Assembly (NCBI GenBank): GCA_035528995.1
Contig: DATKXO010000061.1
Span: 1 to 34,130, forward strand
Direction of reading: 5' to 3'
DNA length: 34,130 nt
DNA from: DATKXO01 sp035528995
Lineage (GTDB): Bacteria > Planctomycetota > Phycisphaerae > UBA1845
Below, in pieces: positions 15,371 through 23,446 of the stretch. The notes beneath the pieces were generated by a model. The model searched no databases. It was not told the origin of the DNA and was given only the letters and a program-made list of their open reading frames with translations. Position 1 is the stretch's first letter. Each line of letters opens with the position of its first letter. A program made the translations under genes and the position numbers.

Positions 15371-18300
15371 ATGAACAAGACCCTGACGCTGTTGCTGGCG
15401 TGGGCGGCATTGGGCCCGGCGGCGCTCCCGGCCAGCGCCCAGCAGGCCCCCGCAACCATGCCGGCGGAGCCGAAGGTCGGCCCGGCCGACCTGACCGTCG
15501 AGACGGTGCAGCAACGTCTCCAGCAGGCCCAAGAGGCTCCCGAGCTGGAGGACACGGTCAAGGTCAGGGTCGGCGAGCTCTACCAGCAAGCCCTGGCTGA
15601 CCTGCGGAACGCCGAAGAATGGGCCGGTAAGACCGCCGAATTCGACAAGTTGCGGGAGGAGGCACCGGGGAGGCTCGAGGAGATCCGGGCCGAACTCGCC
15701 CAACCTCTGCTGGAAGCCAAGCCGGAGATTCCGCCCGATGCGTCGCTGGCCCAGCTCGAGCAGTTGCTCGCCCAGGCGGAGGCGGAACTGAAGGCGACCC
15801 GTGAGCGCGCCACAGGGCTGGACGAGGAGCGTGCCCGCCGGGCCGATCGCCGGGTCAAGCTTCCCGAGGCCACGGCAACGGCCAAGCAGAAGCTGGCCGA
15901 CCGGATCAAGGACCTGTCCACCGCCCCGCCGCCGTCCGAAGCCAAGGAGATCACCCTCGCCCGGCAGACTTCGCTTCAGGCCCGCAAGCAGGCTCTCGAG
16001 AAGGAGATTGCGTCCTACGAGAAGGAGATCACCAGCTACGACGCCCGCGGCGAGCTGCTGACCGCGCGTCGCGACCAGGCGGCCCGGGACATTGCCCGGC
16101 GTGACCTGCTGGTCAAGGCCTGGCAGGAAACCGTCAACGAGCGAAGGCGTCTGGAGGTCGAGGCCGCGGCCACTGCGGCGCGAAGAGCCCACAAGGAGGC
16201 TGCCCAAAAGCATCCGGCCGTCGCCCGCCTGGCCGAGGAGAACGCCGGTCTGGCCAAGGAGCGCGTCGAGCTGGCCGGCAAGATCGAGCAGGTCGCCCAG
16301 GAACAGGAGCGCATCGCGAAAACGCGCGATCAGGTCACCGCCTACTTCAAGGAGGTGACCTCGAAGGTGGAGGCGGCCGGGCTGACCGGTCCGATGGGCG
16401 TGCTGCTCCGCCAGAAGCGGGAGACCCTCCCGGACGTCCGCCGACATCAGCGGTCGATCGCCGCCCGGCGATCGGAGATTCCGCGGGTGCAGGTGGATCT
16501 GATCGAGTACGACGATCAGCGTGACGCCCTGACCGACGTCGATCCCCTCTTGAGCGAGGTCCTGGCCGAGGTCGGTCCCGACGCCGCCGAACGCGATGAA
16601 ATCGAGTCGGCCGGTCGGGAACTCCTGCAGGCTCGGCGCGGCATCCTCGACGGGTTGATTGGCGATTACAACACGTACTTCGCCAAGGTCGTCGATCTGG
16701 ACGCGGAGGAGCGCCGGCTGATCGTCGAGGTGGGAAGACTCGCCGACTACATCGATCAGCGGGTCCTCTGGATTCGCAGCACCACGCCACCGCGCCTGTC
16801 CGATGGTCCCCTGACCTGGTCAGCGGTACGGTGGCTGTTGAGCCCTCAGGATTGGGCCGCGACCACAGGGGCCCTGTGGTCCGCCACACGAGCGAGCCCG
16901 GGTGCCACGGCCGTGGCGCTGCCGCTCTTTCTCGCCTTGCTCCTGGGCCGCCGCAGGCTTCGTACCCGGCTTCGCACAATTGGCCGGGAGGCCTCCAGGT
17001 CGCAGGCCCAGGCTTTCTCGCTGACCGTAAGGGCACTGGTTCTCACGCTTCTGATCGCCGTGTTGTGGCCCTCGGTGTTCTGGTTCATCGGCTGGCGCCT
17101 GGCCGGCGCCTTCGATGCGCCCGACTTCGCCAAGGCGGTCGCCGCCGGATTGCTGGCGGTAGCGGTGGTATACGTGACCGTCTCTCTCATTCGGCAGGTT
17201 TGTCGTCGGGAGGGGCTCGCCGAAGCCCACTTCGAGTGGCCGGCGGCCAGTCTGAGGGCCATCCGCCGGTGCGCCTGGTGGCTGCTGATCGTCGGGTTGC
17301 CCCTGGTGTTCGTGGTGTCAGCGGTCGAATGGACGGGCGAGAACGAGTCGCAGAACTCGCTGGGTCGATTCGCTTTCATCCTGGGCCAAGTGTTGCTCGC
17401 CGTATTGGCACAGCGGCTGTTTCGACGATCAGGCGGAATCTTTCGAGGAGGTGTCGCGGCCACACAACCCGGGCGGCTCCATCGCCTGCGCGCCCTCTGG
17501 TATCCCTTGGGCGTGGGACTGCCGCTGCTGCTGGCCGTGCTGGCCACGGCGGGCTACTACTACACGGCCCTTCAACTGGCCGACCGACTGCTCGATTCGG
17601 TCTGGCTGATCCTGGGTCTTGCGCTGCTCAACGCCCTCGCTCTGCGCTGGCTGCTGGTCTCCCGGCGGAAGCTGGCCATGGAGCAGCTTCGCCAGCGGCG
17701 TGCGGCCGCCCGCGATGAGGCCAGGCAAGAGGGCAAGCCGATCCCGGGTGATGAGGGGGCCGAGCCCCAACTCGACCTCTCCATCATCAGCACGCAGACC
17801 CGCAAGCTCCTGGGCAGCCTGGGCGTGATCGCCGTGGTGGTCGGCCTGTGGTTCATATGGGTCGACGTCCTTCCGGCCCTGAACATCCTCGACACCGTGG
17901 AACTCTGGTCCACGACGGAGAAGGTCACCGAGACGACGGTTGACCCACAAGGGGTGGCCGTACCCCGCACGGTGGAGAAGAGCGTCCCGGTCACGCTGGC
18001 CAACATGGCCGTCGCTCTGCTGACCCTGGTAGTCGCGTCGATCGCGGCAAAGAACGTGCCCGGTCTGCTGGAGATCGGCCTGCTGCAACACCTGCCGCTG
18101 CAAGCGGGGGAGCGGTACGCCATCACCACAACCGCCAGGTACCTGATCATCATCGTCGCGGTGGTCATGGTGGCCAGCGCCATCGGCGTGGGCTGGTCCA
18201 ACGTCCAGTGGCTGGTGGCCGCCATGACCGTGGGGCTGGGGTTCGGTCTCCAGGAGATCTTCGCCAACTTCGTCTCCGGCCTGATCATCCTCTTCGAGCG

Positions 18301-18805
18301 CCCCGTTCGAATAGGCGACATCGTCACCGTCGGTAAGGTGACCGGCAAGGTCTCGCGCATCCGAACCCGGGCCACCACGATCATCGACTGGGACCGCAAG
18401 GAGCTGGTCATCCCCAACAAGGAGTTCGTCACCGGGCAGGTGGTGAATTGGTCGTTGTCCGATCAGGTGCTGCGGCTGGTCGTCAAGGTGGGCATCGCCT
18501 ACGGCTCCGACACGCGTAAGGCCCAGCAGACCCTGTTGGACGTGGCCGGGCGCAATCGCCGCGTGCTGTCCGAGCCGCCCCCCAAGGCGCTCTTCCAGGA
18601 GTTCGGCAGCAGCTCGCTCGACTTCGAGCTGCGGGTCTGGGTCAAGGACATCGAAGACTGGATTATCGTACGGCACGAGCTGCACCAGTCGATCGACGAT
18701 GCCTTCCGCGAGGCCGGCATCGAGATCGCCTTCCCTCAGCGCGACATCCACGTGCGCTCCGTCCAGGCGACGCTCCCCGTCATGGACAAGAAGGCGGATC
18801 AGTAG
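15371..18805 (+). CDS. giant MscS-family mechanosensitive channel (MscK/MscM-like)
   Basis: A 1144-residue membrane protein. It starts with a signal peptide (ending near PASAQQ), followed by a coiled-coil periplasmic domain of about 450 residues rich in Glu, Ala and Lys. About eight to ten transmembrane helices follow between residues 500 and 950. The MscS pore and beta domain come last: MTVGLGFGLQEIFANFVSG, then IRIGDIV-like PVRIGDIVTVG, and VIPNKEFVTGQVVNWSLSD. AGGTAGGA lies 2-3 bases before ATG. Length and layout match MscK/YjeP, which release solutes on hypo-osmotic shock. It is next to CorA, another ion channel. Confidence 0.93.
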   Translation: MNKTLTLLLAWAALGPAALPASAQQAPATMPAEPKVGPADLTVETVQQRLQQAQEAPELEDTVKVRVGELYQQALADLRNAEEWAGKTAEFDKLREEAPGRLEEIRAELAQPLLEAKPEIPPDASLAQLEQLLAQAEAELKATRERATGLDEERARRADRRVKLPEATATAKQKLADRIKDLSTAPPPSEAKEITLARQTSLQARKQALEKEIASYEKEITSYDARGELLTARRDQAARDIARRDLLVKAWQETVNERRRLEVEAAATAARRAHKEAAQKHPAVARLAEENAGLAKERVELAGKIEQVAQEQERIAKTRDQVTAYFKEVTSKVEAAGLTGPMGVLLRQKRETLPDVRRHQRSIAARRSEIPRVQVDLIEYDDQRDALTDVDPLLSEVLAEVGPDAAERDEIESAGRELLQARRGILDGLIGDYNTYFAKVVDLDAEERRLIVEVGRLADYIDQRVLWIRSTTPPRLSDGPLTWSAVRWLLSPQDWAATTGALWSATRASPGATAVALPLFLALLLGRRRLRTRLRTIGREASRSQAQAFSLTVRALVLTLLIAVLWPSVFWFIGWRLAGAFDAPDFAKAVAAGLLAVAVVYVTVSLIRQVCRREGLAEAHFEWPAASLRAIRRCAWWLLIVGLPLVFVVSAVEWTGENESQNSLGRFAFILGQVLLAVLAQRLFRRSGGIFRGGVAATQPGRLHRLRALWYPLGVGLPLLLAVLATAGYYYTALQLADRLLDSVWLILGLALLNALALRWLLVSRRKLAMEQLRQRRAAARDEARQEGKPIPGDEGAEPQLDLSIISTQTRKLLGSLGVIAVVVGLWFIWVDVLPALNILDTVELWSTTEKVTETTVDPQGVAVPRTVEKSVPVTLANMAVALLTLVVASIAAKNVPGLLEIGLLQHLPLQAGERYAITTTARYLIIIVAVVMVASAIGVGWSNVQWLVAAMTVGLGFGLQEIFANFVSGLIILFERPVRIGDIVTVGKVTGKVSRIRTRATTIIDWDRKELVIPNKEFVTGQVVNWSLSDQVLRLVVKVGIAYGSDTRKAQQTLLDVAGRNRRVLSEPPPKALFQEFGSSSLDFELRVWVKDIEDWIIVRHELHQSIDDAFREAGIEIAFPQRDIHVRSVQATLPVMDKKADQ

Positions 18806-18888
18806 ACGACGCGCGACGCGGCGCAGGCGCTCGCCCGCGCCGGCGCACTGGGCCGTCGCGATCCGTCCGCCGATCATCGGACGTGGGC

Positions 18889-18918
18889 TTGTGTCCGGCG
18901 ACTCGACTCGGATATGCT
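18889..18918 (+). promoter_or_regulatory. possible promoter for the CPBP gene
   Basis: TTGTGT (18889-18894) and TATGCT (18913-18918) with an 18-nt spacer, about 40 bp before the protease start. Matches to consensus are 3/6 and 4/6. Weak call by eye. Confidence 0.3.
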
Positions 18919-18957
18919 GATCGCTGCGCCCTTTCCGCACACCCCGGGAGCAAGAAC

Positions 18958-19746
18958 ATGTCGGCCGACTTTCCGGAACCTCAGCCGGGCGACATCCCGC
19001 CCGCGGTTCCCGTGGCTCGCCCCGTTCTTCCGCCCGAGCCGGCTTCGGTCGGCGGGCGCGACCTGCTCATGGGCGTGGCCATCATCTGGTGTGTCGAGCT
19101 CAGCCTCGGCGTGGCCGCCGGTTTCACCATGGGGTTCCAGGCAAGCCTGACCGGCCAGGACCTACCGACCGACCTGGCCATGGGCCTGCCGGCGATGTGG
19201 ATTTGCGCGTTGACCCTGGCCTCGAATGCCGGCGCCGCGGTCGTCTGCTGGTACTTCCTATGTCGCAAGTATGATCGTAGCGTCACAGAGGGCTTCGCCC
19301 TCGGCCCACGCCCGGTCAGCAGTTACGTGATCTGCATTCTCGTCGGTGCCCTGGCGGCCTTTCTGGGCGCTGTTGTGCTCGGCTTCGGTTCCACGGGCGA
19401 ATCCCCACTGGCCGAGATGGTCTCCACGCCCGAGGGCTTGACCGCGTTCACCATCATCGCCCTGGTCGTTCCACTGTTCGAGGAACTCTACTATCGAGGT
19501 TTCCTGTTTCCGATTCTCAGCAAGACACTGGGAGCCTCTTGGGGCGTGCTGATCGTGACCTTGTGGTTCGGCGGCGTCCACAGCTTCCAGCTCGCCGGCG
19601 ATTGGATTGGCATCCCCATCGTCATGGCCATGGGCCTGATCTGGACCCTGCAGCGCCACTACACCGGCTCGCTGCTGCCATCCATCCTGACCCACTGGAC
19701 CTACAACGCCTGCCTGATCGCGCTCGGTTACCTTGCCCAGGAATGA
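18958..19746 (+). CDS. CPBP-family intramembrane metalloprotease (Rce1/Abi-like)
   Basis: A 262-residue multi-pass membrane protein. The catalytic motifs are EELYYRG (EExxxR), FGGVHSF (first His) and LTHWTYNACL (second His and Asn), in the order expected for CPBP/Rce1 proteases. Roughly seven hydrophobic segments are visible. The N-terminal 40 residues are proline-rich and cytoplasmic. The ATG at 18958 is chosen with GGGAG about 6 nt upstream. Bacterial members cleave prenylated-like or bacteriocin-type peptides or act in immunity; nothing nearby reveals a substrate. It is convergent with tyrS. Confidence 0.88.
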   Translation: MSADFPEPQPGDIPPAVPVARPVLPPEPASVGGRDLLMGVAIIWCVELSLGVAAGFTMGFQASLTGQDLPTDLAMGLPAMWICALTLASNAGAAVVCWYFLCRKYDRSVTEGFALGPRPVSSYVICILVGALAAFLGAVVLGFGSTGESPLAEMVSTPEGLTAFTIIALVVPLFEELYYRGFLFPILSKTLGASWGVLIVTLWFGGVHSFQLAGDWIGIPIVMAMGLIWTLQRHYTGSLLPSILTHWTYNACLIALGYLAQE

Positions 19747-19867
19747 TCCGCCGCCGGCACCGTGGATGCCGCCCCCGATCCCGACCGGGCAGCGCACCAA
19801 ACGCAGAGCGGACGCTCGCCGAAGGCAATGTGAAACGGACGCCGGTCTATTACAAACCGAAACGCGG

Positions 19868-21145
19868 TCAGCCGGACGTAACGCGCAGAAGGTGGTAGTT
19901 CTTCTTTCCGCTGCGCAGAACGATGAACGATTCGGAGGCCAGATGGCTGCGATTGATGGTGACCTCGTCCGTCAGCCGGACGTTGTTCACGTACGCCCCG
20001 CCCGACTTGATCAGACGCCGGGCCTCGCTCTTGGACTTGGCCAGCCCGGTGCGGGCCAGAAGCTCGATCGGATCGATGCCCCGGTCCAGGTCGGCCGTAG
20101 CGACCTCCGTGGACGGCACGTCGGCGAAGATGGCCGACAGCGTGCCGTCGGACAGATCCTTGATCTCCGATTGATAGACGACCTCGGCCGCCCGGGCTAT
20201 CTCCCGGGCCGTCTCCTCGCCGTGAACGATGCGGGTCACCTCGAAGGCCAGCGCTTTCTGGGCCTCGCGCTTCTCCGGGGCGGCCTGCATGGATTGGGCC
20301 AGGGCGTCGATCTGCTCGATCGGCAGGAAGGTGTAGATCTTGAGGTAATGGACGACCTCCCGATCTTCCTGCCGCACCAGGCACTGGTAGAAGTCCCACG
20401 GTGTGGTGCGCTTGGCGTCCAGCCAGACGGCGTTGCCGGCCGACTTGCCGTACTTCTCGCCCGACGGCGCGGTGACCAGCGGGAAGGTCAGCCCGTAGGC
20501 CGCCGCCTGTCGCCGGCGCCGGATCAGGTCGATCCCCGCGGTGATGTTGCCCCACTGGTCGGTGGCCCCGCATTGGAGCGTGCATCCTTCGGCGTCGTAC
20601 AGGTGCAGGAAGTCGTAGGCCTGCATGGTCATGTAGCTGAACTCGGTGAAGCTGATGCCCTGCTCGCTCTCCAGGCGGCGGGCCACCGAGTCCTTGGCCA
20701 GCATGTAGTTGATGGTGAAGTACTTGCCCACCTCGCGGAGCCAGTCCACGAAGCTCATCGACCCGATCCAGTCGTTGTTGTTCAGCAACTTGGCCGGGTT
20801 GTCGCCCTCGAACTCGAAGAAGTGGGCCAACTGCCGCTTGACGGCCTCGACGTTGGCGGTGACCTGCTCATCCGTCAGCAGGCTGCGCTCGTCCGATCGC
20901 CCGCTGGGGTCGCCCACCATCCCGGTGGCCCCGCCGACGATGATCAGCACGCGGTGGCCGGCCCGCTGAAAATGGGACAGACCCATCATGGGGACCAGCG
21001 TCCCCAGGTGCAGGCTGTCGGCCGTCGGATCGAACCCGCAGTACACGGTGACCTGCCGGCCGGCCAGCAACTTGGGCAGTTCCTCCACGTCGGTGCACTG
21101 GGCGATGAACCCGCGCTCCGCCAGACTTTCATAAACCGATTGCAT
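19868..21145 (-). CDS. tyrS: tyrosyl-tRNA synthetase
   Basis: Charges tRNA-Tyr; a class I synthetase of 425 residues. The HIGH-type motif is HLGT, the tyrosine pocket includes YCGFDPTADSLHLG and QCGATDQWGNI, and the KMSKS-type motif is KYGKSAGN. A C-terminal S4 RNA-binding domain (SKSEARRLIKSGGAYVNN) is present. The ATG at 21145 is preferred over GTG 21151 because GGAG sits 9 nt before it. The secreted hypothetical gene lies 20 bp upstream on the same strand, so the two may share a transcript. Confidence 0.96.
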   Translation of the reverse strand: MQSVYESLAERGFIAQCTDVEELPKLLAGRQVTVYCGFDPTADSLHLGTLVPMMGLSHFQRAGHRVLIIVGGATGMVGDPSGRSDERSLLTDEQVTANVEAVKRQLAHFFEFEGDNPAKLLNNNDWIGSMSFVDWLREVGKYFTINYMLAKDSVARRLESEQGISFTEFSYMTMQAYDFLHLYDAEGCTLQCGATDQWGNITAGIDLIRRRRQAAAYGLTFPLVTAPSGEKYGKSAGNAVWLDAKRTTPWDFYQCLVRQEDREVVHYLKIYTFLPIEQIDALAQSMQAAPEKREAQKALAFEVTRIVHGEETAREIARAAEVVYQSEIKDLSDGTLSAIFADVPSTEVATADLDRGIDPIELLARTGLAKSKSEARRLIKSGGAYVNNVRLTDEVTINRSHLASESFIVLRSGKKNYHLLRVTSG

Positions 21146-21165
21146 GCACACCGTCTCCGTGGAGG

Positions 21166-22146
21166 CTATTCAACCGCGGGCTGCGAGGCCGCTCGGCGCT
21201 GGGTCTGCGTCGGCAGCCGATTCAACCGTTCCTCCAATTCGCGAAACAGCTTGTCGATGGGACCGTACAGCCGTTCCAGTTCCTTGACCACGTCACCCGC
21301 CTGCTCGGCCTTCGGCAAGGCGATCTGCCGCTCCAGCTTGAACAGCTCGTCCTCATGACGCTCCCTGTGGGCCCGGGCACGCTCCTTCACCTCGTCGAGC
21401 ACCGACTTGGCGGTTCGACGCTGGGCCTCGTCCAGTTGATGCGTCTCGGCGAACCTGGCCACGTACCGATCCCAGGCCGACAGTTCCATCGCGATCTGGT
21501 CCGGCACCCGGACCCCGTCGCGGGCCAGAACCGGTTGCGAGGTCGGACGCGCCTCGGCCTTCCGCGGCGGGTCCCACCAGTCACGCTTGGCGAACTCGCC
21601 CTCCTTCCATTGGGCGATCTGGGTCCGCATGCCGTCGAGACCCATCTTCATTTTGGCTGCCTCCGCCTCGAAGCGCGCCTTCTGCGCGGGCGACAGCAGC
21701 GGGCGGATGTCGTCGTTCGCCTCCTCGATCTCGGTGCGGATTCGGTCGAACACCGGCAGGGCCCGCGAGGACCATTCCTGGACCTGCTCCGGTGACGGCG
21801 GCTCGACCGCCAGGCGGGCCTCGAAAAACTCGTTCACCAGCGGCTGCAAATCGCGCCGGTTCTCCCGAAGGAACCGCGTACCGCGATCCAGCATTCGGGC
21901 CTCGACCTGCTCCTGTTGCTCGTCGTCCAGTTCGTAGACCTCGGTCGCCTCCAACGCCCAGCGCCGGATCATCGACTCGATCATCCGCTCGGTGGGCCAT
22001 ATCCCCTCCAGGGCGCCCTCCTCTTGGGCGTCGGGCTCGTCGGCTGCGGCCTGGGGAGAATCGGCCCGCGATGCCGGCGGCCCGGCGGTCTGCGCCTGCC
22101 CGACCGGCAACGCAAACACCATGGTTGTCAGCAACATCGCCCACAT
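21166..22146 (-). CDS. secreted, charged coiled-coil protein of unknown function
   Basis: A 326-residue protein that I do not recognise. It has a signal peptide (MWAMLLTTMVFALPVGQA). The mature part is highly charged and helical, with segments such as LDDEQQEQVEARMLDRGTRF and RPLLSPAQKARFEAEAAK that recall the LTxxQ/heavy-metal-resistance style of periplasmic helical proteins common in Planctomycetota. It has no membrane helix after the signal and no cysteine motif. The ATG at 22146 has GGAGCG upstream. It lies directly before tyrS. A periplasmic chaperone-like role is possible but unsupported. Confidence 0.75.
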   Translation of the reverse strand: MWAMLLTTMVFALPVGQAQTAGPPASRADSPQAAADEPDAQEEGALEGIWPTERMIESMIRRWALEATEVYELDDEQQEQVEARMLDRGTRFLRENRRDLQPLVNEFFEARLAVEPPSPEQVQEWSSRALPVFDRIRTEIEEANDDIRPLLSPAQKARFEAEAAKMKMGLDGMRTQIAQWKEGEFAKRDWWDPPRKAEARPTSQPVLARDGVRVPDQIAMELSAWDRYVARFAETHQLDEAQRRTAKSVLDEVKERARAHRERHEDELFKLERQIALPKAEQAGDVVKELERLYGPIDKLFRELEERLNRLPTQTQRRAASQPAVE

Positions 22147-22325
22147 GACGCCACGCTCCGTACGCTCTGCGCGTTCGCCCCCGGATTGTACCGAGATCGG
22201 CGCAGATCGGTTGGCCGAATTACCGATAAATAGGGCTAGGACCGGCCCGGCAGCGGTTGTTCGACGCCGGCAGCCGCCGGCGCGTCCGGTCCACACGAGG
22301 CGGGCACGTCGGCCCGTCAACGAGT

Positions 22326-23093
22326 GTGCGTGTGAACGATCATCGTGTGGTCAGCATCGTCATCCCTACCTGCAACCGGCTGACCCGGCTGCAGCGCTGC
22401 ATCGCGGCCGTGCGCGACCACGTGAACCTGCCGACCGAGATCGTCGTCGTGGACGGCGCCTCGGAGGACGGCACGCCAGAATGGCTCGCCCGCCGAGACG
22501 ACCTGCGCGTCATCCGTGAGCCGGTCCGCGAAGGAGCCGTCCGGGCGTTCAACAAGGGTTTTCGGGCCGCCACCGGACACTACGTCATGTGGCTCAACGA
22601 CGACGCCCTCCTGCTGCCCGGCTCCGTCGAGGCGGCCGTCGAGATGATCGAACGCCCGGACCTGACCGACCTGGGCATGGTCGCGTTCTATCACGACTGG
22701 GACCGGCAGCGCAACGTCCTGGACACCGTCGAGCACGACGGCCGGCGCTACGCGATCTACAACGTACGCGGCTACCCCTACGCCAACTTCGGCCTGTTGC
22801 GCCGCAGTCTGCTGGAACGGGTCGGCTACGCGGACGAGCGGTACTACTTCTTCGCCTTCGATCCCGACCTGTCGCTCAAGGTCCAGCTCGAAGCGGGCCT
22901 GAAGGTGATCGGCTGCCGCCGGGCCCTCATCCACCACGAGGAGCACCACGACGAGCGCAAGCTGTGCGACCTGCAAACGGGCGAGCAGGACAACCAGAAA
23001 CTGTTCGCCAAGTGGAACCTGCCGGAGAAGGACGCCTACCCCGACCCCACCCCGGCCTATCAGGAAATGCTCGACCGGCGCAAGCTGCTATAG
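22326..23093 (+). CDS. family 2 glycosyltransferase
   Basis: A 255-residue cytoplasmic GT-A transferase. The core begins VSIVIPTCNRLTRLQRCIAA, followed by EIVVVDGASEDGTPEW. The metal-binding motif is MWLNDDALLLPGS (NDD in place of DxD). The C-terminal part has RRSLLERVGYADERYYFFAFDPDLSLKV and a His/Glu-rich IHHEEHHDERK stretch, as in rhamnosyl- or galactosyl-type GT2 enzymes. GTG 22326 is used; GTG 22332 is as likely, and no strong ribosome site is visible. It stands alone, divergent from the secreted-protein gene. The acceptor is unknown. Confidence 0.88.
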   Translation: MRVNDHRVVSIVIPTCNRLTRLQRCIAAVRDHVNLPTEIVVVDGASEDGTPEWLARRDDLRVIREPVREGAVRAFNKGFRAATGHYVMWLNDDALLLPGSVEAAVEMIERPDLTDLGMVAFYHDWDRQRNVLDTVEHDGRRYAIYNVRGYPYANFGLLRRSLLERVGYADERYYFFAFDPDLSLKVQLEAGLKVIGCRRALIHHEEHHDERKLCDLQTGEQDNQKLFAKWNLPEKDAYPDPTPAYQEMLDRRKLL

Positions 23094-23115
23094 CGCCGGG
23101 CGGTCGGGTGGCATG

Positions 23116-23138
23116 GCCCACGCTAGCGTTGCCATGCT
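23116..23138. repeat. small imperfect hairpin after the glycosyltransferase gene
   Basis: TGGC-cc-ACGC-ta-GCGT-t-GCCA forms an interrupted stem about 25 bp after the stop. It may be a second type of dispersed intergenic hairpin or a weak terminator. There is no U-tract. Only one copy is seen in this window. Confidence 0.35.
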
Positions 23139-23221
23139 CGCCTCGCTCCGGACGCCAGGGCCAGCGGAGACTGGATTCACGCTTCAAGTGGTCCCGGGTG
23201 CGCCGCTGCTAGGAGGCCTCG

Positions 23222-23237
23222 GCCGGCGCTCCCGCCG
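23222..23237. repeat. 16-bp direct repeat, left copy
   Basis: GCCGGCGCTCCCGCCG is identical to 25033-25048. The two copies flank the GH17-like gene and the small membrane ORF, about 1.8 kb apart. Each copy can also fold as a short hairpin with loop CTCC. It may be a dispersed repeat through which the module was inserted or could be lost. Confidence 0.6.
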
Positions 23238-23299
23238 GGGGGAGTCCCAGTCGGTTGCCCTCCAATCCGAGCCCCAAGCACGAGCGCGGGGTCAGCCGG

Positions 23300-23419
23300 C
23301 TAGGTTTCCTTCCACCAAGACCAGGGGTCTTTGCCCTTGGATATCCGCGCCAACATACCGAAGAAGAAAAGCCAACCGATTAGCGCAAGAAAAGGCGATC
23401 CACAAAAGCCCAAAGCCAC
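23300..23419 (-). CDS. small single-pass membrane protein (39 residues)
   Basis: A short ORF not resembling its surroundings: hydrophobic helix FLALIGWLFFFGMLA, then a basic-aromatic tail RISKGKDPWSWWKET. The start is GTG, with GGAG 4 nt upstream. It begins 27 nt after the GH17-like stop and is in the same frame, so reading through that UGA would add this helix as a C-terminal anchor. A separate co-transcribed small protein is the simpler reading. It could also be the remnant end of a longer membrane protein. No function is assigned. Confidence 0.5.
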   Translation of the reverse strand: MALGFCGSPFLALIGWLFFFGMLARISKGKDPWSWWKET

Positions 23420-23446
23420 GTTTCTCCGGACGGGATAGCGAGCGCC

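Noticed and set aside
17429..18940. 503-codon reverse frame
   Set aside because: Antisense shadow of the MscS-type channel; His/Asp/Gly-rich composition results from the opposite codon pattern.
19733..21358. 541-codon forward frame
   Set aside because: Antisense shadow of tyrosyl-tRNA synthetase.
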